A stretch of DNA of 32,968 nucleotides. Source: JAZKSG01 sp964384785. GTDB lineage: Archaea > Thermoplasmatota > E2 > DHVEG-1. Numbering within the stretch: the first letter of the stretch is position 1; every line of letters begins with the position of its first letter. Positions 6,738-15,069 of this stretch are shown piece after piece. Position numbers and translations under genes: made by a program. Where the stretch lies: the NCBI GenBank assembly GCA_964384785.1, contig CAYLLH010000046.1, positions 1 to 32,968 of the forward strand, in the 5' to 3' direction. The notes beneath the pieces were generated by a model that searched no databases, had not been told where the DNA came from, and saw nothing but the letters and a program-made list of their open reading frames with translations.

Positions 6738-9140
6738 ATGAAAGAAGAATTCAATATTTGGTTCGAAGATCTTAAAATGGAGGATGTCCCATCAGTAGGT
6801 GGAAAAAATGCATCCCTTGGAGAAATGATAAGATCTCTAAAAGAAAAAGGCGTTAACGTCCCATCAGGTTTCGCAGTTACAGCCTATGCCTATAAATACA
6901 CAATGGAAAAAGCAGGTACTGATAAAAAAATAAGAGAAATCCTATCAGATTTAGACACACATGATGTAAAAAACCTTGCAGAACGTGGAAAAAAAATCCG
7001 TGAAATAATAAAAAATACCCCCCTTCCAAAAGAAATAGAGGAAGACATACGTAAACACTATAAAGGAATGGAAGAAAGATATGGTAAAAACTGTGATGTA
7101 GCAGTAAGAAGCAGTGCCACAGCAGAAGATCTTCCAGATGCAAGTTTCGCAGGTCAACAAGAAACATATCTTAATGTAACCGGAGAGGAAGAACTTCTTG
7201 AAAAAGTAAAAGAATGTTTCTCATCTCTTTTCACAAACAGAGCCATATCCTACCGTGAAGATAAAGGATTTGACCATTTCGATGTCTATCTTTCTGTTGG
7301 TGTTCAAAAAATGGTAAGATCAGACTTGGCAAGTTCTGGTGTAATGTTTTCAATAGATACAGAAAGTGGTTTTGAAGATGCAGTATACATAACCGGTGCA
7401 TATGGTCTCGGAGAAAACGTTGTACAAGGAGCAGTAAATCCAGATCAATTCTATGTTTTCAAACCAACCCTTAAAAAAGGATTTAAACCAGTTGTAGAAA
7501 AAAAACTTGGTAGCAAAGAAAAACGTATGATTTACTCAGATAAGGGTGTAAAAAACGAACCAGTATCAGAAGAGGATAAAAACAAATTTGTCATAGTTGA
7601 CGACGAAGTCATAAAACTTGGTAAATGGGCAACAATTATTGAAGAACATTACAAAAAACCAATGGATATAGAATGGGCAAAAGACGGAAACACCGGAGAG
7701 CTCTTCATTGTTCAAGCACGACCGGAGACTGTTCATTCACAAAAAGATATGACAAAACTTGAAACATATGTATTAGAAGAAAAAGGAGAGGTCCTAGCAC
7801 AAGGTGAAGCAGTAGGCAGTAAAATTGGGCAAGGCGAAGTAAATGTCATCGAATCCGCTGAAAACATAGATCAATTTCAGAAAGGACAAGTCCTAGTAAC
7901 AGACATGACCGACCCGGATTGGGAACCAATTATGAAAATCGCTGGAGCAATTGTAACAAACAGCGGTGGAAGAACATGTCATGCTGCAATTATTTCTCGA
8001 GAGCTTGGCATTCCATGTGTTATTGGTACAGTTGATGGAACAGAAAAAATAAAAAACAGTGCAAAAGTCACAGTTGACTGTTCAGAAGGCGTAGGAAACA
8101 TCTACGATGGTCTTTTAAAATTCAAAATAGAAGAAACCAAACTTGATAGCATCCCTAAAACTAGAACCAAAGTCATGATGAATGCAGCAATACCCGAGAA
8201 AGCATTCCAACAAGGACAAATACCAAACGATGGAGTAGGTCTTGCACGTGAAGAATTCATAATAAACAGCCACATCGGAATTCATCCGAAAGCATTACTA
8301 GACTATGATGAACTAAAAAACAAAGCAAAAGATGACCCGAAAATTGCTGAAGTAATAGAAAAAATCGATAAAATAAGTGCAGGTTACACCGACAAAAGAG
8401 AATTCTTTGTTGATACTCTTGCACGAGGAATAGCAAAAATCGCTGCAGCATTCTATCCACGTGATGTAATCGTACGTATGAGTGACTTTAAAACCAATGA
8501 ATACGCAAATCTAATCGGCGGATATCTTTACGAGCCAAAAGAACACAATCCAATGATCGGATGGCGTGGAGCAAGTCGTTACTATGACAAAAATTACAAA
8601 GAAGCATATGGAATGGAATGCGAAGCTATAAAAAAAGTACGAGATGAAATGGGACTTACAAATGTTAAACCAATGATACCATTCTGCAGAACACCTGATG
8701 AAGGAAGAAAAGTCATAGAAACCATGGAAGAATTCGGCCTAAAACGCGGAGAAAACGGACTTGAAGTATATGTAATGTGTGAAATACCAAGTAATGTAGT
8801 AGTAGCAGATCAATTCGCAGAAATCTTTGACGGATTTTCCATAGGATCAAATGATTTAACACAACTAACCCTTGGACTAGACCGTGACTCAGATCTAGTG
8901 GCACATATATTTGATGAAAGAAACGATGCAGTAAAAAGACTAGTAAAACAAGTCATAGAAACCGCCCATGCACATGAACCCAGACGTAAAGTAGGAATAT
9001 GCGGACAAGCACCAAGTGATTTCCCAGAATTTGCCGAATTCCTAGTAGAATGCGGAATAGACAGCATAAGTCTAAACCCAGATACAGTAGTAAAAACAAG
9101 ACTTACCATTGCAGACATGGAAAAAAAACTAGGTAACTAA
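6738..9140 (+). CDS. ppsA: Phosphoenolpyruvate synthase
   Basis: An 800-residue pyruvate, water dikinase that makes PEP from pyruvate and ATP for gluconeogenesis. Domain order is complete: ATP-grasp-type nucleotide domain (about 1-340, with VGGKNASLGEM at the start and AVRSSATAEDLPDASFAGQQ), swivelling phosphohistidine domain with His415 in GGRTCHAAIISRELGIP, and the C-terminal PEP/pyruvate TIM barrel (about 470-800) with GWRGASRYY, GSNDLTQLTLGLDRDS and the active-site cysteine in VGICGQAP. ATG 6738 is preferred because AAGGAG is 11 nt upstream; GTG 6726 overlaps that site. It has its own TATA box, and a long T-run follows the stop near 9155-9178. Confidence 0.95.
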   Translation: MKEEFNIWFEDLKMEDVPSVGGKNASLGEMIRSLKEKGVNVPSGFAVTAYAYKYTMEKAGTDKKIREILSDLDTHDVKNLAERGKKIREIIKNTPLPKEIEEDIRKHYKGMEERYGKNCDVAVRSSATAEDLPDASFAGQQETYLNVTGEEELLEKVKECFSSLFTNRAISYREDKGFDHFDVYLSVGVQKMVRSDLASSGVMFSIDTESGFEDAVYITGAYGLGENVVQGAVNPDQFYVFKPTLKKGFKPVVEKKLGSKEKRMIYSDKGVKNEPVSEEDKNKFVIVDDEVIKLGKWATIIEEHYKKPMDIEWAKDGNTGELFIVQARPETVHSQKDMTKLETYVLEEKGEVLAQGEAVGSKIGQGEVNVIESAENIDQFQKGQVLVTDMTDPDWEPIMKIAGAIVTNSGGRTCHAAIISRELGIPCVIGTVDGTEKIKNSAKVTVDCSEGVGNIYDGLLKFKIEETKLDSIPKTRTKVMMNAAIPEKAFQQGQIPNDGVGLAREEFIINSHIGIHPKALLDYDELKNKAKDDPKIAEVIEKIDKISAGYTDKREFFVDTLARGIAKIAAAFYPRDVIVRMSDFKTNEYANLIGGYLYEPKEHNPMIGWRGASRYYDKNYKEAYGMECEAIKKVRDEMGLTNVKPMIPFCRTPDEGRKVIETMEEFGLKRGENGLEVYVMCEIPSNVVVADQFAEIFDGFSIGSNDLTQLTLGLDRDSDLVAHIFDERNDAVKRLVKQVIETAHAHEPRRKVGICGQAPSDFPEFAEFLVECGIDSISLNPDTVVKTRLTIADMEKKLGN

Positions 9141-9224
9141 AAAAACAAATTTTCTTTTTTTTTATTATTTTTTTATTTTACAAAATTTTTTTAATATCTT
9201 ACCATTATCATTTTTACAAATAAA

Positions 9225-9827
9225 ATGGAAATAATACCTTTAATATATATCAAAAGCAGAAAAAAATATTCTGATTACAAAAATAACAATATACTATCCG
9301 ATGATGAAATAATAAAAGAGTTATCTGAAAACAAAAATCTGTATCTATACGATATAGATGGAATAAAAGGAAACAAACCAAATCTTTGCACATATCAAAG
9401 ATTTTCTTCTCTTGCAGAACTCTGGATAGATGCAGCACCAAGAGATCTAGGAGATGTTGTAGATAACCTAATGGCAGGCGGAAATAAAATAATAATTCAA
9501 GAAAAAAAATGGATCGATAAAACATTTTCAGAAATAAAAAAAATAACACAAAACAATATTTTTTACAGACTGGATTTTGAAAATAAAAACCCTGAGTTTT
9601 ATGAAATAATATCAAAACCAGAGATAGATGGTGTAGTGGTTCTAAATAACTATGAATTTATCAGAAATGACTACACTATCGGAAGCTATATAAAAAATCT
9701 TGCAGAAAAAACAACAATATATGGTTTCGAAGACAACCCAAAAGATATTTCATACTGGAAAGAAATAAATGCAAAAGGTGTTTTTGTAGAAATAGATAAA
9801 ATAAAGGAGTTTAAAAAAATAAAATGA
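9225..9827 (+). CDS. HisA-related TIM-barrel protein (COG1411-like)
   Basis: A 200-residue protein resembling the archaeal family related to ProFAR isomerase HisA. LYLYDIDGIKGNKPNLCTYQ corresponds to the HisA start (a D-x-D-G strand-loop), LWIDAAPRDLGDVVDNLMAGG to the following strand and phosphate-loop helix, and IDGVVVLNNYEF and IYGFEDN to later strands. It is shorter than true HisA (about 240) and lacks a clear pair of catalytic aspartates, so it is unlikely to be the histidine enzyme; no his genes are nearby. There is no Shine-Dalgarno before ATG 9225, so a leaderless mRNA is likely. The stop overlaps the next gene by 4 nt. Confidence 0.7.
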   Translation: MEIIPLIYIKSRKKYSDYKNNNILSDDEIIKELSENKNLYLYDIDGIKGNKPNLCTYQRFSSLAELWIDAAPRDLGDVVDNLMAGGNKIIIQEKKWIDKTFSEIKKITQNNIFYRLDFENKNPEFYEIISKPEIDGVVVLNNYEFIRNDYTIGSYIKNLAEKTTIYGFEDNPKDISYWKEINAKGVFVEIDKIKEFKKIK

Positions 9828-10318
9828 ATCATGAGGAAAAAATCGTTTTAGCATTTATATACAAAAGAACCGGTAAAGAAGTATTATCCTTCTCAGAGAT
9901 GTATCTAACTATTTCTATGAATCTTAACTGGTGTAGTCCTATAGAAGCAAAAAACTTTATAAAAAATTGTATAGAAAAAAATTTATTGTTAGAAGAAAAA
10001 GAATTTTTAAAACCAAATTTTAAACCTGATGATATTAACATACCTGTGGGTTTTAAACCATCAACAGATTTTTTTGAAAAAAGAAAAAATGAAAAAATAG
10101 ATGAAAAAAAATTAGAAACCAATCAAAATTTAATATCTGAAATAGCTAAAAAATCAGATAAAGCAATTGAGGAGATTAATGAAGAAATAAAGACTCTTTC
10201 AACTGAAAAAAATCTTTTTTTTGATGTAGCAGCATTAATCTACGCCGAAGAATTTGATATAGATCTTAAAGGATATATTAAAAAAATAGAAGAATCTGTT
10301 TTTATAGAAAATAAATAA
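9824..10318 (+). CDS. DUF2240-like archaeal protein
   Basis: A 164-residue cytoplasmic protein. The N-terminal two-thirds (VLAFIYKRTGKEVLSFSEMY, LNWCSPIEAKNFIKNCIEKN, LLLEEKEFLKPNFKP) matches my recollection of archaeal DUF2240: a helical domain with a Trp-x-x-Pro-x-x-Ala turn and a 'glL' edge. The C-terminal 60 residues are rich in Lys and Glu and likely helical. Function is unknown. It starts inside the HisA-related gene (ATGA overlap at 9824-9827), so the two are translationally coupled. Its last 17 nt overlap the 3' end of the convergent TctA-family gene. Confidence 0.6.
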   Translation: MNHEEKIVLAFIYKRTGKEVLSFSEMYLTISMNLNWCSPIEAKNFIKNCIEKNLLLEEKEFLKPNFKPDDINIPVGFKPSTDFFEKRKNEKIDEKKLETNQNLISEIAKKSDKAIEEINEEIKTLSTEKNLFFDVAALIYAEEFDIDLKGYIKKIEESVFIENK

Positions 10319-11660
10319 TGATTGGTAGTAATAGTACGCCCATGCAGTGACTGCGTCTTATACCCCATGTTATTGGAAGAAGTCCTATTGTTGTTGCAAC
10401 TATTAATATTAAAAGACCAAATAAACCTGTGAAAAGAAAAACCATGATTGCTATAAAGGAAATGGTTAGTTTTACCATTTTTTTATAAGGAAGTTTAGAG
10501 AAATGTTTTGCAAAAATTTTTCCAAATTTTAAAGTTAAAAAATAAGAAAGCGTCCCAGCAAGCAAAACTGCTATTAAAAGAAATGATAGATTATAGGGCA
10601 TCAAAAGTCTGTTCCATTCTTGGATTGTTATTAGTTCAGCTACAGCAACAACTGCGCCACTTCGTGGTCTAAGAATTACAAAAAGAACCATTACTACAAA
10701 AAATGCACATGCAGTGTTAACCGCTGAAAGTGTCACAATGGTTTGTTTTTTGTTAGAATCTGATGTGTTTTCATCACCTGTTTTTCCACGTGCATTCATT
10801 GCAAGCACTGTACCAGTAGCTGAAGTAATACCTGGTATAATTGATACAAGCATACCACCTAGGCTGCCTGTAGTTGCTGAAATAATTGATTGTTTTCTTG
10901 AGTTTTTATCCAATTTAACATCTTTTATTTCTTGTATTGGTATAGTTGGATCATTTCTTAATGAGTCAAGAAGTGTTGATATACCAAAAAGACCTGTGAG
11001 TGCTGGAAACAAAACAGGTGAGTAAAGACCTATTGGTGATTCAACGGGTATTTCAAATATTATTATTCCAAAGATTCCTGAAAGAAAGAATACAAAGATT
11101 GCAAAAAGCATTCCTGTAACTTGTGGGTTTATTTTTTTGATATCTTCTATTTTTCCTTTTTCTGTTGCTATCATCAAAAAAGTTATTGCTATCAGTACAG
11201 CTAGCATTATCTCTCTTAGTGTTTCATAGAAAAATAAAGGATCTCCTATTATGAATCTTACAGGGAATAAAAGAGCGAAGCAGAATAGTATTGCTCCGTA
11301 GCTTCCAAGAGCGGAAAGAGACACTGCTTCGAATCCTTTTCCTTCAATAAGTAGGCTGTGTGCTGGTAGAACGGATAGTGCTGTGTCTGCATCGGGTACG
11401 CCGAGAAAAGTTGAGGGGATACAATCGAGGAAAGTATGACTCAAGCTACAGCTTATTATATAGATCGCTATTAGTAGAAATATGAATTCTTGGTTGAAGC
11501 CGTAGTTTGTTAGAAAACTAAAACTTGAAATGATGAGAGTTGAGAGTGATAGTAGTATTACTGCTATGTTGTTGACATGAAGGCCTGGTATCAGACCAGT
11601 TAGCACGCCTGTAAATACTCCTGAGATGCAAAAGATTATGGCCAGTAGTAAGTCAATCAA
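10302..11660 (-). CDS. TctA-family polytopic membrane protein (archaeal COG1784 type)
   Basis: A 452-residue integral membrane protein with about eleven hydrophobic segments. It resembles the archaeal branch of the TctA family (large membrane subunit of tripartite tricarboxylate transporters): GVFTGVLTGLIPGLHVNNIA near residue 15, then LDCIPSTFLGVPDADTALSVLPAHSLL near 80, and an internal echo GSLGGMLVSIIPGITSATGTVL near 265, i.e. two related halves. No TctB or TctC partner is present, so the substrate is not predictable. It follows the OB-fold gene by 16 nt in one transcript. Its 3' end overlaps the convergent DUF2240-like gene, so antisense interference is possible. Confidence 0.8.
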   Translation of the reverse strand: MIDLLLAIIFCISGVFTGVLTGLIPGLHVNNIAVILLSLSTLIISSFSFLTNYGFNQEFIFLLIAIYIISCSLSHTFLDCIPSTFLGVPDADTALSVLPAHSLLIEGKGFEAVSLSALGSYGAILFCFALLFPVRFIIGDPLFFYETLREIMLAVLIAITFLMIATEKGKIEDIKKINPQVTGMLFAIFVFFLSGIFGIIIFEIPVESPIGLYSPVLFPALTGLFGISTLLDSLRNDPTIPIQEIKDVKLDKNSRKQSIISATTGSLGGMLVSIIPGITSATGTVLAMNARGKTGDENTSDSNKKQTIVTLSAVNTACAFFVVMVLFVILRPRSGAVVAVAELITIQEWNRLLMPYNLSFLLIAVLLAGTLSYFLTLKFGKIFAKHFSKLPYKKMVKLTISFIAIMVFLFTGLFGLLILIVATTIGLLPITWGIRRSHCMGVLLLPIIIYFL

Positions 11661-11676
11661 GTGTATCCCTCACGTG

Positions 11677-12288
11677 CTATGAATTTTTGCTTTTTAGTTG
11701 ATATCTAAAGTTTGTTTCATCGTATTCAAAGGTTGCATGTATTGTTATTTTTTGGTTGGTTTGTAGATTTTGTTGTGTGATATTTGAAAAAACAGCAGGT
11801 ATTATGTATGTCTCGTTTATATCTGTTAAATAGATTAGATTACCGTAGATTTCTTTTATTTTTCCTGTAACGTTTACATTTAAATTTATGTATTTTTCCG
11901 GTTTTTCTGTTAGTTGTTGAAGAGTTGTTGTATCTCTGTCCCATTTTTTAATTATTTTTAGATAGTCTTTGTTGTTTACGATTATTTCGTATTCTCCTTG
12001 GTATTTTTGGACTCCGCCTTGTGCTTGTATTTTGTCTCCTTTTTCTATGTCTATTGCTTCTTCTGAAAATATTTTTGTTGTGTGATTTTTTTGTTTTATG
12101 GTTATTATTTGGCTTCCTTGTTGAGTTGTGAAATAGTCTGTTGCGATGCCTGTTATTATTACTTCTTTTCCTTCGTATTCTGGTATTTTAGAAATGGATA
12201 TGGGTTTAGGTTTTGATAAGGTTGATAGTGAATATAGTATTAGTATGCCGATTATGGCAAATAGTATTGATAGGTGTTTTAATTTCAT
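11677..12288 (-). CDS. Membrane-anchored tandem OB-fold protein
   Basis: A 203-residue protein with one N-terminal hydrophobic segment (residues 6-24, LSILFAIIGILILYSLSTL) that would be a signal anchor, and an extracytoplasmic part of two beta-rich modules. Residues 33-110 contain YEGKEVIITGIATDYF, IITIKQKNHTTKIF and DIEKGDKIQAQGGVQKYQGE, a tRNA_anti-like OB pattern; residues 118-200 repeat it with YINLNVNVTGKIKEIYGNLI. OB folds outside the cell commonly bind sugars, proteins or nucleic acids. It sits directly upstream of the TctA-family gene, so it may be an accessory of that membrane protein. Family assignment is by pattern only. Confidence 0.6.
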   Translation of the reverse strand: MKLKHLSILFAIIGILILYSLSTLSKPKPISISKIPEYEGKEVIITGIATDYFTTQQGSQIITIKQKNHTTKIFSEEAIDIEKGDKIQAQGGVQKYQGEYEIIVNNKDYLKIIKKWDRDTTTLQQLTEKPEKYINLNVNVTGKIKEIYGNLIYLTDINETYIIPAVFSNITQQNLQTNQKITIHATFEYDETNFRYQLKSKNS

Positions 12289-12375
12289 ATTTATTGGCTT
12301 TTTAAATAGTATTTTCTATATTTAAATATTGTTTTAATTTATCATATACAGTTTAAAAGAAAGTATTAAATATTA

Positions 12376-12425
12376 TTAACAATTGTTAAATTTAAATGTA
12401 AGGTATTAGTAGTAAAATTTATATT
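12376..12425 (+). promoter_or_regulatory. Palindrome and TATA box upstream of CDC48
   Basis: TTAACAATTGTTAA (12376-12389) is a perfect 14-bp palindrome. TTTATATT (12418-12425) is the probable TATA box, with a start expected near 12447 and GGTGG (12453-12457) as the ribosome site. The palindrome lies about 35 nt before the TATA box, where an activator or repressor could bind. A one-mismatch copy occurs at 24805-24818. Confidence 0.45.
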
Positions 12426-12467
12426 ATACCTTTAATTCTTTGAAAAAAAACTGGTGGAAATCATAAA

Positions 12468-14678
12468 ATGAATAATAGAGAGATAACACTTAAAATTTCA
12501 GAAGCATTCCAACAAGATGTAGGATACGGAAGAGCACGAATTGACAACCAAACAAGAGTTGAACTTGACTTGTCAATAGGCGATGTAATAGAAATAGAAG
12601 GAAACAAAAAAACAGCAGCAGTAGTATGGAGAGCACATCCTACAGATGAAGGGAAAAAAATACTTAGAGTTGATAATTTAACAAGAAAAAACTCTGGAGC
12701 TGGCCTCGGCGATAGAGTAACAATAAGAAAAGCAGATGTTCAATCCGCAAAACAAGTAACATTAGCCCCATTAATATCAAAAGGACAACAAATCCAATTC
12801 GGCCAGGGAATAGATCACCTTATAAAAAAAGGACTCCTCAAACGCCCAATACACAAAGGAGATAATGTTATAATCCCCGGTATAGCACTTTTTGGAAGTA
12901 GCCTTCCCTTTGTAATATTAAATACAAACCCAGGTGGCATTGTATCAATAAGTGAAGAAACTTCTATTAACGTTAAAGAAGAAGCAGCAAAAACACAAGA
13001 TATAGAAGGACCAAGTGTTAGCTACGAAGATATCGGAGGTTTACACGAAGAAATTTCAAGAGTTCGTGAAATGATAGAGCTTCCTCTTAAACACCAAGAA
13101 CTTTTTGACCGTCTAGGAATAGATCCGCCGAAAGGAGTGCTTCTGCATGGACCGCCAGGAACAGGAAAAACTTTAATTGCTAAAGCAGTAGCAAATGAAT
13201 CAGGTGCAAACTTTTACACAATAAACGGCCCAGAAATTATGAGTAAATATTACGGCCAAAGCGAAGAAAACCTAAGAAAAGTATTTGATGAAGCAGAAAA
13301 AAATGCTCCATCAATTGTATTCATCGATGAAATCGATGCTATCGCAGGTAAACGAAGTGAAACACATGGAGAAGTAGAAAAACGAGTGGTTTCCCAATTA
13401 CTAACCTTAATGGATGGGCTTAAAGGACGAGGAAAACTAATAACAATAGGAGCAACAAACATACCCGATCAAATAGACCCTGCACTTAGACGACCTGGAA
13501 GATTTGATCGTGAAATACGAATCGATGCACCAGATCGAGATGGTAGAAAAGAAATACTTCAAATTCATACACGTGGAATGCCACAAGCAGAAAGCGTTGA
13601 TCTTGACAAACTCGCTGATATAACCTATGGATATGTTGGCGCAGATCTTGCAGCACTCGCTAGAGAATCTGCAATGAATGCATTACGACGGTATCTACCA
13701 GAAATAAATCTAGAAGAACCAATACCTGTAGAAGTACTGGAAAAAATGGAAGTAACAATGGATGACTTTGTAAATGCTCACAGAGGCATAGAACCATCCG
13801 CTATGCGTGAATTTATTGTTGAAGTCCCAAAAGTTTCATGGAAAGAAGTAGGTGGTCTGGAGGATGCTAAACAAAACCTAAAAGAAGCAGTAGAATGGCC
13901 TCTAACAAAACCAGAAGTATTCAAAAAAATGGGGATAGAAACACCTAGTGGAATACTACTATACGGTCCACCAGGAACAGGTAAAACACTTCTCGCGAAA
14001 GCCGTTGCACATGAATCCAAAGCAAATTTTATATCAATAAAAGGACCAGAGGTAATGAGTAAATGGGTAGGAGAAAGCGAAAAAGCAGTAAGGGAACTAT
14101 TTAAAAAAGCAAAACAAGTAGCACCAACCATTGTATTCTTAGATGAACTAGACAGCATAGCTCCAAAAAGAGGAGCTTATTCGGGTTCGCATGTAACCGA
14201 TAGCGTGGTAAATCAACTTCTAACAAGCATAGATGGTCTTGAAAGCATGGAAGGCGTGGTAATCGTAGCTGCAACCAACAGACCAGATATAATTGATCCA
14301 GGCTTACTTAGACCCGGTCGTTTCGACAGATTAATATTAATACAATCACCAGACCTTGAAGCACGACGGGAAATACTAAAAATACACACAAAAAATATGC
14401 CTCTATCCGAAAACGTAGACCTTAATGAAATTGCAGATTTAACAGAGAACTATTCAGGTGCAGACATAGAATCACTATGCCGTGAAGCAGCAATGCTTGC
14501 CATAAGAGAAAACGATCAAGCAGACACAGTCCACAGAAGACATTTCGAAGAAGCAATGAAATCAGTTAGCGCATCAATAACTGAAAACATAAAAAAATTC
14601 TACATGAAACTTTCAGAGGAAATAGGTAAAGGAGTATCACAAAAAGACGTAAAAGAAAGAGATGTAGCAGTAGCATAA
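12468..14678 (+). CDS. CDC48/VCP-type AAA+ ATPase (VAT)
   Basis: A 736-residue unfoldase of the archaeal VAT/p97 type, which threads proteins for degradation by the proteasome. The N-domain (about 1-180) has the double-psi barrel sequence VGYGRARIDNQTRVELDLSI. D1 has Walker A GPPGTGKT at 228-235 and Walker B with Asp287-Glu288; D2 has Walker A at 500-507 and Walker B Asp559-Glu560 (IVFLDELDSIAP). Arginine-finger/sensor regions (ALRRPGRFDREI, LLRPGRFDRLI) are intact in both rings. Length is normal for archaea. It is a single gene with its own promoter and terminator; the PRC-barrel gene follows. Confidence 0.96.
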   Translation: MNNREITLKISEAFQQDVGYGRARIDNQTRVELDLSIGDVIEIEGNKKTAAVVWRAHPTDEGKKILRVDNLTRKNSGAGLGDRVTIRKADVQSAKQVTLAPLISKGQQIQFGQGIDHLIKKGLLKRPIHKGDNVIIPGIALFGSSLPFVILNTNPGGIVSISEETSINVKEEAAKTQDIEGPSVSYEDIGGLHEEISRVREMIELPLKHQELFDRLGIDPPKGVLLHGPPGTGKTLIAKAVANESGANFYTINGPEIMSKYYGQSEENLRKVFDEAEKNAPSIVFIDEIDAIAGKRSETHGEVEKRVVSQLLTLMDGLKGRGKLITIGATNIPDQIDPALRRPGRFDREIRIDAPDRDGRKEILQIHTRGMPQAESVDLDKLADITYGYVGADLAALARESAMNALRRYLPEINLEEPIPVEVLEKMEVTMDDFVNAHRGIEPSAMREFIVEVPKVSWKEVGGLEDAKQNLKEAVEWPLTKPEVFKKMGIETPSGILLYGPPGTGKTLLAKAVAHESKANFISIKGPEVMSKWVGESEKAVRELFKKAKQVAPTIVFLDELDSIAPKRGAYSGSHVTDSVVNQLLTSIDGLESMEGVVIVAATNRPDIIDPGLLRPGRFDRLILIQSPDLEARREILKIHTKNMPLSENVDLNEIADLTENYSGADIESLCREAAMLAIRENDQADTVHRRHFEEAMKSVSASITENIKKFYMKLSEEIGKGVSQKDVKERDVAVA

Positions 14679-14712
14679 AAAAAGATAAAAAAACAAATTT
14701 TTTTATCTTTTT
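14679..14712 (+). terminator. Long A/T hairpin terminator after CDC48
   Basis: AAAAAGATAAAAAAA (14679-14693) and TTTTTTTATCTTTTT (14698-14712) are perfectly complementary over 15 bp around a CAAA loop, starting right after the TAA. The T-tract is inside the right arm. Confidence 0.6.
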
Positions 14713-14789
14713 AAGGGAAAAATCATAAAAATATAAAAACACATTCATTATATGACTATCAATATAAAATATAGGAGGTAAAAAAATAA

Positions 14790-15029
14790 ATGAAAGTAAC
14801 AGAAGATGAGCTTAGAGGTAAAACAGTAATGAGCGAAGAAGGACTATACCTTGGCGTTATGAGAAACGCTACAACAGATAAAAAAACAGGTGAATTATTA
14901 AATATACTTGTAGAACCTTCTGAAGATGTAGATCCAAGATTATATCATCTTGATGATCATGGACAGCTCGTGTTTCCATTTAACTCAATCAAATCAGTAA
15001 AAGATGTTGTAATAATTGGTGGACAGTAA
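14790..15029 (+). CDS. PRC-barrel domain protein
   Basis: A 79-residue protein made of a single PRC-barrel: KTVMSEEGLYLGVMRNATTD, then GELLNILVEPSEDVDPRLYH and the closing FPFNSIKSVKDVVIIGGQ. Stand-alone archaeal PRC-barrels are small beta proteins of uncertain role; some bind RNA or act in cell division (CdpB). A strong AGGAGGT (14773-14779) lies 10 nt before the ATG, and AAATATAAAA (14729-14738) is a likely TATA box, so it has its own promoter after the CDC48 terminator. It is probably well expressed. Confidence 0.88.
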   Translation: MKVTEDELRGKTVMSEEGLYLGVMRNATTDKKTGELLNILVEPSEDVDPRLYHLDDHGQLVFPFNSIKSVKDVVIIGGQ

Positions 15030-15069
15030 AAAAACCCACCATTAAAAACAACATTTTAAAAAAAAAGTT

